Source of the DNA: Altererythrobacter ishigakiensis
GTDB lineage: Bacteria; Pseudomonadota; Alphaproteobacteria; Sphingomonadales; Sphingomonadaceae
NCBI RefSeq assembly: GCF_001663155.1
Contig: NZ_CP015963.1
Location: 1,574,001-1,638,000 of the forward strand
DNA: 64,000 bases
Direction of reading: 5' to 3'
Positions 55,027 through 64,000 of this stretch are shown here, in pieces (positions within the stretch are counted from its first letter, which is position 1; each line of letters starts with the position of its first letter). The translations under genes and the position numbers were made by a program. The notes under the pieces are model-generated. The model did no database searches. It was not told the origin of the DNA and worked only from the letters and a program-made list of their open reading frames with translations.

Positions 55027-56040
55027 CTAAAGGCCGATCAACACCTGATCAGGGGGACGGTGACCATCCATCCAGAAACGAATGTTGGCGATTACTTTCT
55101 CTCCTGAGGCTTCGCGACCTTCTGCAGTAGCACTACCGATATGCGGCAATGTCATAACATTGGGGATCTTCAGCAGTCGCCGGTCCACGTTCGGCTCGTC
55201 AGGGTAAACGTCCAGGCCAGCACCCGCCAGGTGACCACTTTCGAGGGCTTCGATTAGTGCCTCCTGGTCGATCAACTCGCCCCGCGCGGTGTTAATGATC
55301 GCAGAGCCGGGCTTCATTAGGGCAATCCGCCGGGCATCAATCATCCCGCGGGTCTCGTCGGTCATCGGGCAATGCAAGGTCAAGACATCCGCCTCGCCAA
55401 CTAGAGAGTCCAGATCAGCTACAAATCTCACGGCCAGCATCCGTTCAACCGCTTCGGGCAGACGCTTTCGGTTGAAATAAGCGATTTCCATACCGAACGC
55501 ACGAGCGCGATGGGCCACAGCCTGACCGATGCGGCCCATACCGACGATGCCAAGTACCTTGCCGCCCAACTTGCGCCCAAGCATTCCAGACGGAGCCCAA
55601 CCTGTCCATTTGCCGCTACGGACCAGCCCCACGCCTTCACGGATGCGGCGGGGTACACCGATAATTCCTGCCATCGCAATATCTGCCGTGTCATCGGTGA
55701 AAACGCCAGGCGTATTCGTGACGATGATCTTGGCGTCGCGCGCGGCCGCCAGATCGATGTGATCAGTACCGGAGCCGAAACTTGCAATCAGCTTGAGTTG
55801 ATTACCCGCTTGGCCGATCATCTCCGCATCGATGGTATCGGTCACCGTTGGCACCAATACATCGGCGCTTTGCATCGCTCTGATCAAATCACCGCGTGAA
55901 AACGGCGCATCGCTCGGGTTGAGTTCGACATCGAACAATTCTTCCATTCGCGCCTCTACCGATGGCATGAGCTGGCGCGTCACAATCACGCGAGGCTTGT
56001 GGTCAATTGGCTTCGAGATTTCGCTGGCGTTGATGGACAT
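55027..56040 (-). CDS. D-isomer-specific 2-hydroxyacid dehydrogenase
   Basis: A 337-residue NAD(P)-dependent dehydrogenase, probably a glyoxylate/hydroxypyruvate reductase. The cofactor motif is LGIVGMGRIGQAVA. The catalytic Arg is in INTARGELID, the Glu in DVYPDEPNVD and the His in LPHIGSATAEG. These are the residues expected in the D-2-hydroxyacid family. It diverges from the SH3 gene by about 90 bp, in which a short palindrome lies near 56121. Substrate cannot be read. Confidence 0.85.
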   Translation of the reverse strand: MSINASEISKPIDHKPRVIVTRQLMPSVEARMEELFDVELNPSDAPFSRGDLIRAMQSADVLVPTVTDTIDAEMIGQAGNQLKLIASFGSGTDHIDLAAARDAKIIVTNTPGVFTDDTADIAMAGIIGVPRRIREGVGLVRSGKWTGWAPSGMLGRKLGGKVLGIVGMGRIGQAVAHRARAFGMEIAYFNRKRLPEAVERMLAVRFVADLDSLVGEADVLTLHCPMTDETRGMIDARRIALMKPGSAIINTARGELIDQEALIEALESGHLAGAGLDVYPDEPNVDRRLLKIPNVMTLPHIGSATAEGREASGEKVIANIRFWMDGHRPPDQVLIGL

Positions 56041-56131
56041 GGAGAACGCGCTAATGCGGGCGGGGGCAAACGGTCAAGCGATCATGCGCAGCATCTTGAT
56101 GCCGGACCAAAAAAAGCTGTATGCGTTTCGC

Positions 56132-56602
56132 ATGCGCATTCCAACATTACTTATCGCTCTAGCACTAGGAATGAATGGTCTTGCGCCGGCCCTCGCTCAG
56201 GACCGCGAAGTGCCATATTGGGCCTCTATTTCTTCACCTGAGGTGCGCATGCGGGTTGGGCCGAGCCGCGATTTTCCCATTGAATGGGTCTATAAGCGGG
56301 ATGGACTTCCCGTGAAGATTGTGCGTGTGCAAGAAAGTTGGCGCTTGGTTCAGGATCCCGAGGGCGCACAGGGTTGGATGGCAGCCAGCCTGCTGAGCCT
56401 TGAACGAACGGCGATTGTTGTCGGTGAGGGCGTCACACCCATCCGGACCTCACCATCGGACACTTCCGACCTCAAATGGAATGTCGAGCCGGGCGTGGTT
56501 GGAAAGCTTGGGAAGTGTACGGCTGGATGGTGCGAGTTCGACGCCTCTGGCCGCGCGGGTTGGGTGCTTAAAGAAAGACTATGGGGCGCTGGTGAGCCCT
56601 GA
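56132..56602 (+). CDS. Exported SH3-domain protein
   Basis: A 156-residue protein. Signal peptide MRIPTLLIALALGMNGLAPALA, cleaved near residue 22. The rest contains two SH3b-like segments: VRMRVGPSRDFPIEWVYKRDG and EGVTPIRTSPSDTSDLKW, with the WRLV and GWM patterns typical of bacterial SH3 repeats. ATG 56132 is the first that makes a good signal peptide; the frame runs back through the dehydrogenase gene. It probably binds peptidoglycan or a periplasmic partner. It ends 5 bp before a convergent lipoprotein gene. Confidence 0.75.
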   Translation: MRIPTLLIALALGMNGLAPALAQDREVPYWASISSPEVRMRVGPSRDFPIEWVYKRDGLPVKIVRVQESWRLVQDPEGAQGWMAASLLSLERTAIVVGEGVTPIRTSPSDTSDLKWNVEPGVVGKLGKCTAGWCEFDASGRAGWVLKERLWGAGEP

Positions 56603-56607
56603 ACTGG

Positions 56608-57030
56608 TCATTCAGCTGCCAGATCGTCCTCGGATTTCTCTTCTTCGGCAATAGGCGTCACAAGATAGCTTTGCGAGCCATCTACCCGTGTTGTGACGAA
56701 GCTGCCGTCTTCTCCAGCCGGTTCGTTGGTCCAGCAACGTTCCTGTTCCTCTTCACCGTCCCCCTCAGGGTCAAAGCAAAGTTCATCATCGGCAGTGCGC
56801 CAGGTACCGCCGCCGACCACTTCCTCATTCTCGCCGTAGTCAACATAGGTCCCGTCTTCGTTGAGACGAGTAGTGCCGTAGACAGTGGTTTCGTCACCAA
56901 CCGAGTAAAGTCCGGGCTGCATCACTGCCGGCGCGGCTTCTTCTATCGCGGCAGATTCTGGGGCGGGCGGTTCAGCCTGTTCACAAGCGGCAAGCGCCGC
57001 GACAGCAATGATAGAGACTGCAATCCTCAT
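56608..57030 (-). CDS. Small lipoprotein of unknown function
   Basis: A 140-residue predicted lipoprotein with lipobox LAAC (Cys16). The rest is acidic and low in hydrophobic residues, with a C-terminal cluster of Glu/Asp. GTYVDYGENEEVVGGGTWRTADDELCFDPEG suggests a small beta domain, with two cysteines (ELCFDP, ERCWTN) that could form a disulfide. I do not recognise a family. Confidence 0.6.
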   Translation of the reverse strand: MRIAVSIIAVAALAACEQAEPPAPESAAIEEAAPAVMQPGLYSVGDETTVYGTTRLNEDGTYVDYGENEEVVGGGTWRTADDELCFDPEGDGEEEQERCWTNEPAGEDGSFVTTRVDGSQSYLVTPIAEEEKSEDDLAAE

Positions 57031-57101
57031 CGTGACTTCCCCTGATCACATATTGTGAGCGAGGGGATATCACAGATATCGGCTGGAGCAAATTTGGCCG
57101 G

Positions 57102-58298
57102 TTATGCGAGTTCGACTGCGATTGCCGTGGCTTCTCCGCCGCCGATGCAAAGAGAGGCCACGCCCCGCTTCTTACCCTGCTTCTTTAGCGCATTGAGCAA
57201 CGTGACGATGATGCGTGTTCCCGATGCACCGATTGGGTGACCAAGCGCAGTTGCGCCGCCGTTCACATTGATTTTCTCATGCGGGATGCCGATGTCACGC
57301 ATTGCGAACATGGCCACGCAAGCGAACGCTTCGTTGACTTCCCACAGATCAACTTCGTCGGTTGACCAGCCAGCGCGCTCAAGCACCTTGGTGATCGCGC
57401 CAACTGGAGCGACGGTGAAGTCCTTCGGCTCTTGCGCGTGGGCGGCAAGCGCAACAATCTTTGCCACCGGCTCCTGCCCGTTTTCTTTGGCTACGCTTTC
57501 ACGAGTAAGGACAACCGCCGCCGCGCCATCTGAAATGGAGCTAGACGTTGCCGCTGTGATTGTCCCATCCTTCGCGAATGCTGGGCGCAGCTGAGGAATC
57601 TTGTCCGGCATGCCCCGACCCGGCTGCTCGTCAGTGTCCACCGTGACTTCACCTTTGCGAGTGGCAAAGGTAACGGGCACGACTTCGTCAGCAAATGCGC
57701 CGCTGGAAATAGCCTCGTTAGCGCGTCGGAGCGACTCAATTGAGTAGCCGTCCATGTCTTCGCGGGTAAGCTGGTATTCGTCTGCAGTATCCTGAGCAAA
57801 GGTGCCCATTGCGCGGCCCGCGTCATAGGCATCTTCCAGGCCATCCAGGAACATGTGATCATAAGCAGTGTCATGGCCGATGCGCGCGCCAGAACGGTGC
57901 TTTTGCAGCAAGTATGGCGCGTTGGTCATGCTCTCCATGCCGCCTGCGATGACATAGTCGATTGTACCACTGGCCAGCGCCTCTGCGCCCATGATCACGG
58001 TTTGCATGCCGCTGCCGCAAACCTTGTTTACAGTGGTTGCTTGCACGGACTTAGGAAGGCCAGCTTTCAATGTCGCTTGGCGGGCAGGGGCCTGGCCTAG
58101 GCCAGCTGGCAAGACGCAGCCCATGTAGGAACGGTCAAACTTGTCCGGCGCAACGCCGGAACGCTCGACTGCCGCCTTCACAGCTGTCGCGCCAAGATCG
58201 GTCGCCGAAACATCGGCCAAGGCGCCTTGCATGCCGCCCATCGGCGTGCGGGCATAGCTCAAGATGACGACGGGATCGGCGGCGGAAAACTGTGACAT
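57102..58298 (-). CDS. atoB: Acetyl-CoA C-acetyltransferase (thiolase)
   Basis: A 398-residue thiolase that condenses or cleaves acetoacetyl-CoA. The acyl-accepting Cys94 is in VNKVCGSGMQTV, the catalytic His in NVNGGATALGHPIGASG and the C-terminal Cys in ASLCIGGGEATA. Full length, with no truncation. It diverges from the aldehyde dehydrogenase across about 185 bp. PHB synthesis or fatty-acid/ketone-body use are both possible. Confidence 0.93.
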   Translation of the reverse strand: MSQFSAADPVVILSYARTPMGGMQGALADVSATDLGATAVKAAVERSGVAPDKFDRSYMGCVLPAGLGQAPARQATLKAGLPKSVQATTVNKVCGSGMQTVIMGAEALASGTIDYVIAGGMESMTNAPYLLQKHRSGARIGHDTAYDHMFLDGLEDAYDAGRAMGTFAQDTADEYQLTREDMDGYSIESLRRANEAISSGAFADEVVPVTFATRKGEVTVDTDEQPGRGMPDKIPQLRPAFAKDGTITAATSSSISDGAAAVVLTRESVAKENGQEPVAKIVALAAHAQEPKDFTVAPVGAITKVLERAGWSTDEVDLWEVNEAFACVAMFAMRDIGIPHEKINVNGGATALGHPIGASGTRIIVTLLNALKKQGKKRGVASLCIGGGEATAIAVELA

Positions 58299-58484
58299 GT
58301 CTTTGTTCCTCGTTCGAGAGAGGGGAAGAATCGCTTCGCGATCTAATGCTGCAATGCGGCAAAGGCAAACCGTTCGCTATCGGAAATACGTATTAGCTTG
58401 CCTTGGCGCGCAGCCTAGGCGAGAAAGATAGCAATTCAAAACGCATTGGCCCAGATGGGTCATGAGAATAGCCGGGAGAGAACA

Positions 58485-59915
58485 ATGGCTGACGATCTTC
58501 GCCAGGAACAGGAACGCATCCTCAAGCTGCAGCGATCTGCATTCACTCAGTCGCGCCCAGAGCCGATGAGCATGCGTAAGGATCGGATCAAGCGTGCGAT
58601 GGCTCTGATCAAGGAAAATGGCGAAGACTTGGCCAAAACCATGAGCGCTGATTTCGGTAGCCGCAGCATGCAGCAGTCGATGATCACGGACATCGCTGCG
58701 ACAGTTGGCGCGGGCAAGCATGCGCTAAAGAGCATGGACAAGTGGGCGCGGTCAGAGAAACGCCCGGTGCAGTTTCCATTGGGCTTGCTCGGCGCGAAAG
58801 CTGAAGTTCGCTATGAGCCCAAAGGTGTAATCGGCATTCTCAGCCCGTGGAATTTCCCCGTCAATCTGGCTTTCGCTCCGCTGATGCAGATCTTCGCAGC
58901 CGGCAACCGGGCAATGATCAAGCCGAGCGAGTTTACCGAACGCACCTCGCTGCTGATGAAGGAATTGGTGAAAGAGTATTTTACCGAGGATGAGCTGGCA
59001 GTGATTACAGGCGGGCCGGAAGTGGCCGCCGCTTTCTCCTCGCTACCATTTGATCATCTGGTCTTTACCGGTTCGACGCCAACTGGGCGCCGGGTGATGG
59101 AGGCCGCTTCCGCAAACCTTGTGCCAGTCACGCTAGAGCTAGGTGGCAAATCACCTGTATTCATGGGACGCAGCGCAGACTACGCCAAGGCTGGCGAGCG
59201 CATTGCTCTGGGCAAGATGATGAACGCAGGGCAGATCTGCCTCTCGCCAGACTATATGTATGTGCCGCAGGACAAGGAAGACGAGGCCATCGCAGGCGTC
59301 AGCCAAGGCGTGCACAACATGTACCCAACGCTGCTGGAGAATGACGACTACGCCTCGATCGTCAGCGACCGCCATTTTGAGCGACTGCAAGGACTTGTCG
59401 AAGATGCCCGAGGCAAGGGTGCGGAAGTGATTGAAGTCAATCCGGGCGGGGAGGATTTCTCCAACGCCAACCAGCGCAAGATGCCGCTTAACATCATCCG
59501 CAATGTCACCGACGAAATGGCGGTGATGCAGGAAGAGATTTTCGGTCCGCTATTGCCGGTGAAGACCTACAGCCAGATCGACGAAGCGGTCGATTATGTG
59601 AACGAGCATGATCGCCCGCTGGGCCTCTACTACTTTGGTGAGGACAAGGCCGAGCAGGAACGCGTGCTGACCAAAACGATCTCTGGCGGCGTGACGACCA
59701 ACGATGTGATCTTCCATGTCTCGATGGAAGACCTGCCATTTGGCGGGGTAGGGCCGTCAGGAATGGGCAGCTACCACGCGATTGAAGGCTTCCGCGAGTT
59801 CAGCCACGCGCGCGCGGTATATCATCAACCAAAGATCGACATCGCAAAACTGGGCGGGTTCAAGCCGCCGTATGGCAAGGCAACCGATAAGGCTATCGCT
59901 CAGATGATGAAGTGA
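58485..59915 (+). CDS. Coniferyl-aldehyde-dehydrogenase-like aldehyde dehydrogenase
   Basis: A 476-residue class I aldehyde dehydrogenase. I use ATG 58485 after GGGAGAG. Catalytic Glu218 is in TLELGGKSPVFMG and Cys252 in NAGQICLSPDYMYVP; the ICLSPDY form and PWNFPVNLAFAPL segment are those of the CalB-type (coniferyl aldehyde) branch. Its stop overlaps the next start (TGATG), so it is translationally coupled to a secreted protein. Confidence 0.86.
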   Translation: MADDLRQEQERILKLQRSAFTQSRPEPMSMRKDRIKRAMALIKENGEDLAKTMSADFGSRSMQQSMITDIAATVGAGKHALKSMDKWARSEKRPVQFPLGLLGAKAEVRYEPKGVIGILSPWNFPVNLAFAPLMQIFAAGNRAMIKPSEFTERTSLLMKELVKEYFTEDELAVITGGPEVAAAFSSLPFDHLVFTGSTPTGRRVMEAASANLVPVTLELGGKSPVFMGRSADYAKAGERIALGKMMNAGQICLSPDYMYVPQDKEDEAIAGVSQGVHNMYPTLLENDDYASIVSDRHFERLQGLVEDARGKGAEVIEVNPGGEDFSNANQRKMPLNIIRNVTDEMAVMQEEIFGPLLPVKTYSQIDEAVDYVNEHDRPLGLYYFGEDKAEQERVLTKTISGGVTTNDVIFHVSMEDLPFGGVGPSGMGSYHAIEGFREFSHARAVYHQPKIDIAKLGGFKPPYGKATDKAIAQMMK

Positions 59916-61153
59916 TGCTGCGAGCTTTCGCAGCAGGCTTCGCGCTCGTTCTAGCCTCGCCCGCATGGGCGGAGGAAGTTCCGGTATGGCGCGCGGTTGA
60001 CGCTTCGACTGGCCAAATCCGCGATGTCGGGGGATTGGAACAGCTCGCGCTAGACTTTCCCGATAGTGGGACCGTGCGCCTGCGCATGCTTCAGCCCTTG
60101 CTGGAGGCCGACGAGGTCGAAAAGGTCATGCAGACGCTCGAGTGGCTGTATGACCGCGGTTACGTGTTCAGCGATGTCGCGAAGGAGCAAATCCCGCGAT
60201 TGCTCGAAGGGGTTGATCCCGGGCGCATCGCGGAACGCCTACGCGCGGACGCCGAGGTGATTGAGGTGAGCGAGGTTGTGGCGACCGTTCCGGCCGAGGC
60301 GGGTTTGGCGGAAGATGTCATGCCCCTTGCAAATGGCGAGGGTGTAGTGGTGACTTCGGTAAGTGAGAATGCTCTTTTTGGCCCTGGACCGGGGGGAAAT
60401 TGGATCGCCCTGACCTTGCCAGAGGCAAACGATTTGTCGGGTTTTGCAACAGGGACTGGCCAGAATGTTGGCTGGGTCGCCTCGGGAAACATCGATGGTT
60501 CGTCAGACGATAAAGAACTGTTCTCTGGCCTTATCGGGCTAACAGGGGACCTCGACACCACAATTTATATTCGAGCTCCGAATGGCGCCACCGTGTCAGA
60601 TATCCATGTGGCCAATGGCGGGAGACTGTTCGCGAGTGATCCGATATCCGGCGGTGTTTATACCGCGAATGCCGACGATGATGTGCTCGCGCCGTTATTG
60701 GCACCCGGCACCTTCCGTTCTCCGCAAGGGCTCGCGACCAATGCGGACGATACGAAGCTCTACGTCAGCGACTATCGCTATGCCATCGCTGTTATCGATC
60801 TTGAAACGCGGGAAGTGTCCCGCCTTGCCAGCGACATTCCGGTAATCCTCGACGGTGTCGACGGGCTTTGGCGCAATGGGAATGAATTGATCGCCGTCCA
60901 GAACGGAACGTCGCCCATGCGCATTTCCGCATTCAAGCTTTCCAAAGATGGCATGCGCGTGATCGGCCATCGCATCTTGGAACAAGCGCATTCGGAGTGG
61001 ACCGAGCCCCTGTCAGGCAGCATCGACGGTGACGCGCTGATTTATATCGGCAATGGTCAGTGGGATCGCTATTTCGAAGGCGAGCTTAAGCCCGGAATGG
61101 AAGCACTTCCGACCGAGATTCGCCGACTGCCGATTGCCCGATCTGCCGGGTAA
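59915..61153 (+). CDS. Secreted beta-propeller-like protein
   Basis: A 412-residue exported protein with a Sec signal (cleavage after SPAWA, near residue 20). Residues about 20-150 form a helical TPR-like stretch (LRMLQPLLEADEVEKVMQTLEWLYDRGYVF). From about 200 on the sequence has repeated blades such as DIHVANGGRLFASDP, QGLATNADDTKLYVSDY and IDLETREVSRLASDIP, reminiscent of SMP-30/NHL propellers. It is coupled to the aldehyde dehydrogenase. Function unknown; it could be a periplasmic lactonase-like or binding protein. Confidence 0.72.
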   Translation: MLRAFAAGFALVLASPAWAEEVPVWRAVDASTGQIRDVGGLEQLALDFPDSGTVRLRMLQPLLEADEVEKVMQTLEWLYDRGYVFSDVAKEQIPRLLEGVDPGRIAERLRADAEVIEVSEVVATVPAEAGLAEDVMPLANGEGVVVTSVSENALFGPGPGGNWIALTLPEANDLSGFATGTGQNVGWVASGNIDGSSDDKELFSGLIGLTGDLDTTIYIRAPNGATVSDIHVANGGRLFASDPISGGVYTANADDDVLAPLLAPGTFRSPQGLATNADDTKLYVSDYRYAIAVIDLETREVSRLASDIPVILDGVDGLWRNGNELIAVQNGTSPMRISAFKLSKDGMRVIGHRILEQAHSEWTEPLSGSIDGDALIYIGNGQWDRYFEGELKPGMEALPTEIRRLPIARSAG

Positions 61154-61199
61154 TCCCCGCAGATTTACCTATGCGCAACGCAAGTGCTATGAATTACAC

Positions 61200-61267
61200 G
61201 ATTCCCGCCCTTGCACCTTCGCTTGGAGGGGCTTAGAGGCGGGCGCGACTTTGCAGCGACGGGAATC
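61200..61267 (+). promoter_or_regulatory. Inverted repeat masking the nuoA ribosome site
   Basis: GATTCCCG (61200-61207) is a perfect complement of CGGGAATC (61260-61267), and the right arm contains the GGGA that precedes the nuoA GTG start. The 52-nt loop is GC-rich and can fold further. If it forms in the mRNA it would hide the ribosome site. It may also be chance. Confidence 0.35.
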
Positions 61268-61270
61268 ATT

Positions 61271-61645
61271 GTGGTCGATCTTTCACAGTATCTACCGATA
61301 CTGATATTCATATTTATCGCGCTCGGGCTCTCCGTGGCGTTTGTGTTCCTGCCTATGGGTGTTTCGCGCCTGACGGGTGCTCACAATCCCGATGCGGAAA
61401 AGCTCAGCGAGTACGAGTGCGGCTTTCCGGCATTTGATGACGCACGCAGCCAGTTTGACGTTCGCTTTTACCTCGTCGCGATCAGCTTCATCATCTTCGA
61501 TCTCGAGGCAGCCTTCCTGTTCCCATGGGCGGTGAGCCTAGGTGAGACTGGCTGGGTCGGCTGGATCGGTATGATGGTGTTCCTTGGCATCCTTGCCATT
61601 GGGCTTGCTTATGAATGGAAGAAGGGAGCTCTGGACTGGGAATGA
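61271..61645 (+). CDS. nuoA: NADH-quinone oxidoreductase subunit A
   Basis: A 124-residue three-helix subunit of complex I. The conserved loop [40 protein letters not shown] is present, with the cysteine and the acidic residues of the quinone-site loop. I start at GTG 61271 because [14 protein letters not shown] is the family start; the frame opens earlier at 61211 with a GC-rich, unrelated stretch. It overlaps nuoB by 4 bp. First gene of the nuo operon. Confidence 0.93.
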   Translation: MVDLSQYLPILIFIFIALGLSVAFVFLPMGVSRLTGAHNPDAEKLSEYECGFPAFDDARSQFDVRFYLVAISFIIFDLEAAFLFPWAVSLGETGWVGWIGMMVFLGILAIGLAYEWKKGALDWE

Positions 61646-62250
61646 GCACTTCTAACAACAATAGCACAATTATCACTCCGCCGACCGCGCCGATCAGCGC
61701 GGCTGAAGCTGCTGCTATGATGCCAACGGCCAAAGGCGGCGAAGTTCGCACGCCTGACGCAGACTACTTTGAGGCGCTGCAGACAGAGGTCAATGATAAG
61801 GGCTTTCTGGTCACCTCGACCGAGGATGTTTTCCAATGGGCGCGCACAGGCTCGCTGTGGTGGATGACCTTTGGCCTCGCATGCTGCGCGGTTGAAATGA
61901 TCCACGCCAACATGCCGCGCTATGACATGGAGCGGTTTGGCGCTGCGCCGCGTGCATCCCCGCGCCAGTCAGACTTGATGATCGTTGCTGGTACGCTGTG
62001 CAACAAGATGGCCCCGGCGCTACGCAAGGTTTACGATCAGATGTCTGACCCGAAGTACGTGATCAGCATGGGCAGCTGCGCCAATGGCGGCGGTTATTAC
62101 CACTATTCCTACAGCGTCGTTCGCGGCTGCGATCGGATCGTGCCGGTCGATATCTATGTACCAGGTTGCCCACCAACCGCAGAAGCGCTGCTCTACGGCG
62201 TGATGCAGTTGCAGCGGAAGATCCGCCGCGCTGGGACGATTGAGCGCTAA
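61642..62250 (+). CDS. nuoB: NADH-quinone oxidoreductase subunit B
   Basis: A 202-residue subunit that carries the N2 4Fe-4S cluster next to the quinone site. Ligands are Cys81 and Cys82 (GLACCAVEM), Cys146 (GSCANGGG) and Cys176 ([10 protein letters not shown]). The N-terminus is an extension of about 40 residues that is alanine/proline-rich. It starts within the nuoA stop (ATGA). Confidence 0.96.
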   Translation: MSTSNNNSTIITPPTAPISAAEAAAMMPTAKGGEVRTPDADYFEALQTEVNDKGFLVTSTEDVFQWARTGSLWWMTFGLACCAVEMIHANMPRYDMERFGAAPRASPRQSDLMIVAGTLCNKMAPALRKVYDQMSDPKYVISMGSCANGGGYYHYSYSVVRGCDRIVPVDIYVPGCPPTAEALLYGVMQLQRKIRRAGTIER

Positions 62251-62251
62251 G

Positions 62252-62884
62252 ATGGCTGTTCTTCACTCCGCTCCGAAGATTTCGTCCAATGAAGGTGTGC
62301 GCGACGCACTTGTCGCAGCGCTTGGTGATATGGTGGTGTCTTCGAAAGAAGAGCACGGCGAGATCGTTATCACCGTCAAGCGTGACGAAATCGAGAATGC
62401 TCTGAAGCTGCTGCGTGACGATCACGAATATCAGCAGATGATGGAAATTGCAGGCGTTGACTATCCCGAGCGGGCGGAGCGGTTCGAAGTCGTCTACATG
62501 CTGCAGTCGCTGACGAATAACCATCGTGTGATGGTAAAGGTCAGCACGGACGAAGCAACGCCTGTTCCTACGATCACAACGTTGTGGCCCAATGCGGGCT
62601 GGCTGGAACGCGAGGTGTTCGATCTGTACGGCGTGACATTCGCGGGCAATCCTGACCTGCGCCGTATCCTCACCGATTACGGCTTCGAAGGGCATCCCTT
62701 CCGCAAGGATTTCCCGCTGACAGGCTATCACGAGCTGCGCTATTCCGAAGAGGAAAAGCGCGTGGTGTACGAACCGGTCGAGCTGGCACAGGACCTGCGC
62801 CAGTTTGATTTCCTCTCACCTTGGGAAGGCTCTGACTACGTGCTTCCGGGTGACGAGAAAGCGCAAGAGGGGGACAAGAAATGA
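62252..62884 (+). CDS. nuoC: NADH-quinone oxidoreductase subunit C
   Basis: A 210-residue hydrophilic subunit. Characteristic motifs are [51 protein letters not shown], seen in pieces across residues 110-160. NuoC and NuoD are separate genes here, unlike the E. coli NuoCD fusion. It begins 1 bp after the nuoB stop and overlaps nuoD by 4 bp. Confidence 0.95.
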   Translation: MAVLHSAPKISSNEGVRDALVAALGDMVVSSKEEHGEIVITVKRDEIENALKLLRDDHEYQQMMEIAGVDYPERAERFEVVYMLQSLTNNHRVMVKVSTDEATPVPTITTLWPNAGWLEREVFDLYGVTFAGNPDLRRILTDYGFEGHPFRKDFPLTGYHELRYSEEEKRVVYEPVELAQDLRQFDFLSPWEGSDYVLPGDEKAQEGDKK

Positions 62885-64000
62885 GCAATATTCAGCTCGA
62901 ACAGTCCCCCACCACCGGTGATGAAGTCATCACCAATTACACGATCAATTTCGGGCCTCAGCACCCCGCGGCGCACGGCGTGCTGCGCATGGTGATGGAG
63001 CTGGACGGCGAAGTGATCGAGCGGATCGATCCGCATGTCGGCCTGCTTCACCGAGGCACCGAGAAGCTGATCGAGCACAAGACTTACTTGCAGGCGTTGC
63101 CCTATTTCGACCGGCTCGATTACTGCTCTCCGCTGGCGCAGGAATACAGCTACGTTCTCGCGATCGAGAAGTTGCTCAATCTCGAAGTGCCAGAGCGTGC
63201 GCAATATCTGCGCGTGCTGTTCGCCGAGCTGACCCGCATCTGCAATCACATGCTCAATATGGGCGCGCATATCCTCGACGTGGGTGCATTCACACCGAAC
63301 CTGTGGATCATGGACCTGCGCGAAGATTGCATGAACTTCTTCGAGCGTGCCTCTGGCGCGCGCATGCACAGCGCCTGGTTCCGCCCCGGCGGCGTGCATC
63401 AGGATGTGCCGGAAAAGCTGCTGGTCGATATCGGCGAATGGCTAGACGGGCGTTTCTTCCCACTGTTCGAAGACGCGATGAGCCTGGTAATGGACAACCG
63501 CATCTTCAAACAGCGCAATGTCGATATCGCCGTGGTCAACCGCGATGATGCGATTGCATGGGGCTTCAGTGGTCCGATGATCCGCGCAGCGGGCATTCCG
63601 TGGGATCTGCGCAAGGCCCAGCCTTACGATGTCTATGACCGGATGGAGTTCGACATTCCTGTCGGCACCAATTCGGACTGCTATGACCGCTTCATGGTAC
63701 GCGTGAAGGAAATTTACGAGAGCGCCAAGATTATGCGTCAGTGCCTGCGTGATATGCCCGACGGGCCGGTCGCGAGCACCGACGGCAAGGTTTCACCGCC
63801 GAAGCGCGGCGAGATGAAGCAATCGATGGAAGCGCTGATCCACCACTTCAAGCTCTACACAGAGGGCTTCCATGTGCCTGCAGGCGAAGTCTACGTTGCT
63901 ACTGAGAGCCCCAAGGGCGAGTTCGGCGTCTATCTGGTCAGCGACGGCACGAACAAGCCATATCGCTGCAAGATCCGCCCGACCGCGTTTAGCCACCTTC
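62881..64000 (+). CDS. nuoD: NADH-quinone oxidoreductase subunit D, 3' partial
   Basis: The 373 visible codons from ATG 62881 encode the N-terminal most of the 49-kDa subunit, which together with NuoB forms the quinone pocket. Motifs: [50 protein letters not shown], and [13 protein letters not shown]. The last part visible reads [10 protein letters not shown], the pre-terminal motif, so only about 30-40 residues are missing. The operon continues beyond the window. Confidence 0.96.
   Translation, partial: MSNIQLEQSPTTGDEVITNYTINFGPQHPAAHGVLRMVMELDGEVIERIDPHVGLLHRGTEKLIEHKTYLQALPYFDRLDYCSPLAQEYSYVLAIEKLLNLEVPERAQYLRVLFAELTRICNHMLNMGAHILDVGAFTPNLWIMDLREDCMNFFERASGARMHSAWFRPGGVHQDVPEKLLVDIGEWLDGRFFPLFEDAMSLVMDNRIFKQRNVDIAVVNRDDAIAWGFSGPMIRAAGIPWDLRKAQPYDVYDRMEFDIPVGTNSDCYDRFMVRVKEIYESAKIMRQCLRDMPDGPVASTDGKVSPPKRGEMKQSMEALIHHFKLYTEGFHVPAGEVYVATESPKGEFGVYLVSDGTNKPYRCKIRPTAFSHL

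Noticed and set aside
55832..56131. 100-codon extension in front of the SH3 gene
   Set aside because: It runs antisense through the 2-hydroxyacid dehydrogenase and would remove the signal peptide from the N-terminus.
1..64000. tRNA, rRNA, CRISPR array, insertion sequence or prophage
   Set aside because: No cloverleaf T-loop signature, regular spacer-repeat pattern, transposase or phage gene was found; intergenic gaps are short and unremarkable.

Overview
The window looks like an ordinary chromosomal segment from an alphaproteobacterium, most probably a sphingomonad of the Erythrobacter type. This is an inference from gene content: the order rne / cell-wall amidase / PBP1A / prfB, a biliverdin bacteriophytochrome with an HWE-type kinase, three exosortase-A-associated genes, purF followed by an SDR gene, and fabA-fabB-fabI. 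Coding density is high, with many 1-4 bp overlaps (ATGA, TAATG, TGATG). I saw no rRNA, tRNA, CRISPR array, insertion sequence or prophage. Two genes run off the ends: a membrane hydrolase at the left and nuoD at the right.

Layout. 1-3.4 kb: membrane protein, photolyase, serine-hydrolase lipoprotein. 3.4-6.2 kb (minus): PilZ protein, then purF with an SDR. 6.4-9.4 kb: lolC-lolD, a secreted protein, glutathione peroxidase. 9.5-15.1 kb: dnaE, an acyl-CoA synthetase, a DUF1330 protein. 15.5-19.7 kb (minus): a run made of a cysteine-free uracil-DNA-glycosylase-like protein, soluble lytic transglycosylase, moaB and a radical SAM protein. 19.8-24.8 kb: ETF-ubiquinone oxidoreductase, then heme oxygenase and bacteriophytochrome facing away from each other. 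24.8-30.7 kb: ispE, N-formylglutamate amidohydrolase, ilvD, NAD(P)HX repair enzyme, RNA methyltransferase. 30.7-34.2 kb: ACP / AMP-ligase / PLP decarboxylase of the exosortase-A-associated families, plus a small coiled-coil protein. 34.5-38.7 kb: a DSF-synthase (RpfF) homologue without the usual RpfC/RpfG partners, then zapE, a thioesterase and sdhB on the other strand, and an SDR. 38.8-42.6 kb: DUF2214 protein, then an ATP-grasp ligase divergent from an unfamiliar PLP enzyme that is followed by a methyltransferase. 42.7-51.8 kb: rne with a long leader, amidase, PBP1A, peroxiredoxin, prfB, and a methyltransferase carrying a lipoprotein signal. 51.9-54.5 kb: fabA-fabB-fabI. 54.5-61.2 kb: NTF2-like protein, 2-hydroxyacid dehydrogenase, SH3 protein, lipoprotein, thiolase, aldehyde dehydrogenase coupled to a secreted beta-propeller-like protein. 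61.3-64 kb: start of the nuo operon.

Most genes are housekeeping: replication, envelope growth, lipid synthesis and respiration. The parts most worth following are the ATP-grasp / PLP / methyltransferase locus (39.3-42.6 kb), which I cannot match to a described pathway; the solitary RpfF; the exosortase-A-associated trio with no exosortase in view; and the heme oxygenase-bacteriophytochrome pair, whose shared promoter contains a TGT-N12-ACA element. All functional names rest on sequence motifs read by eye, without database searches.
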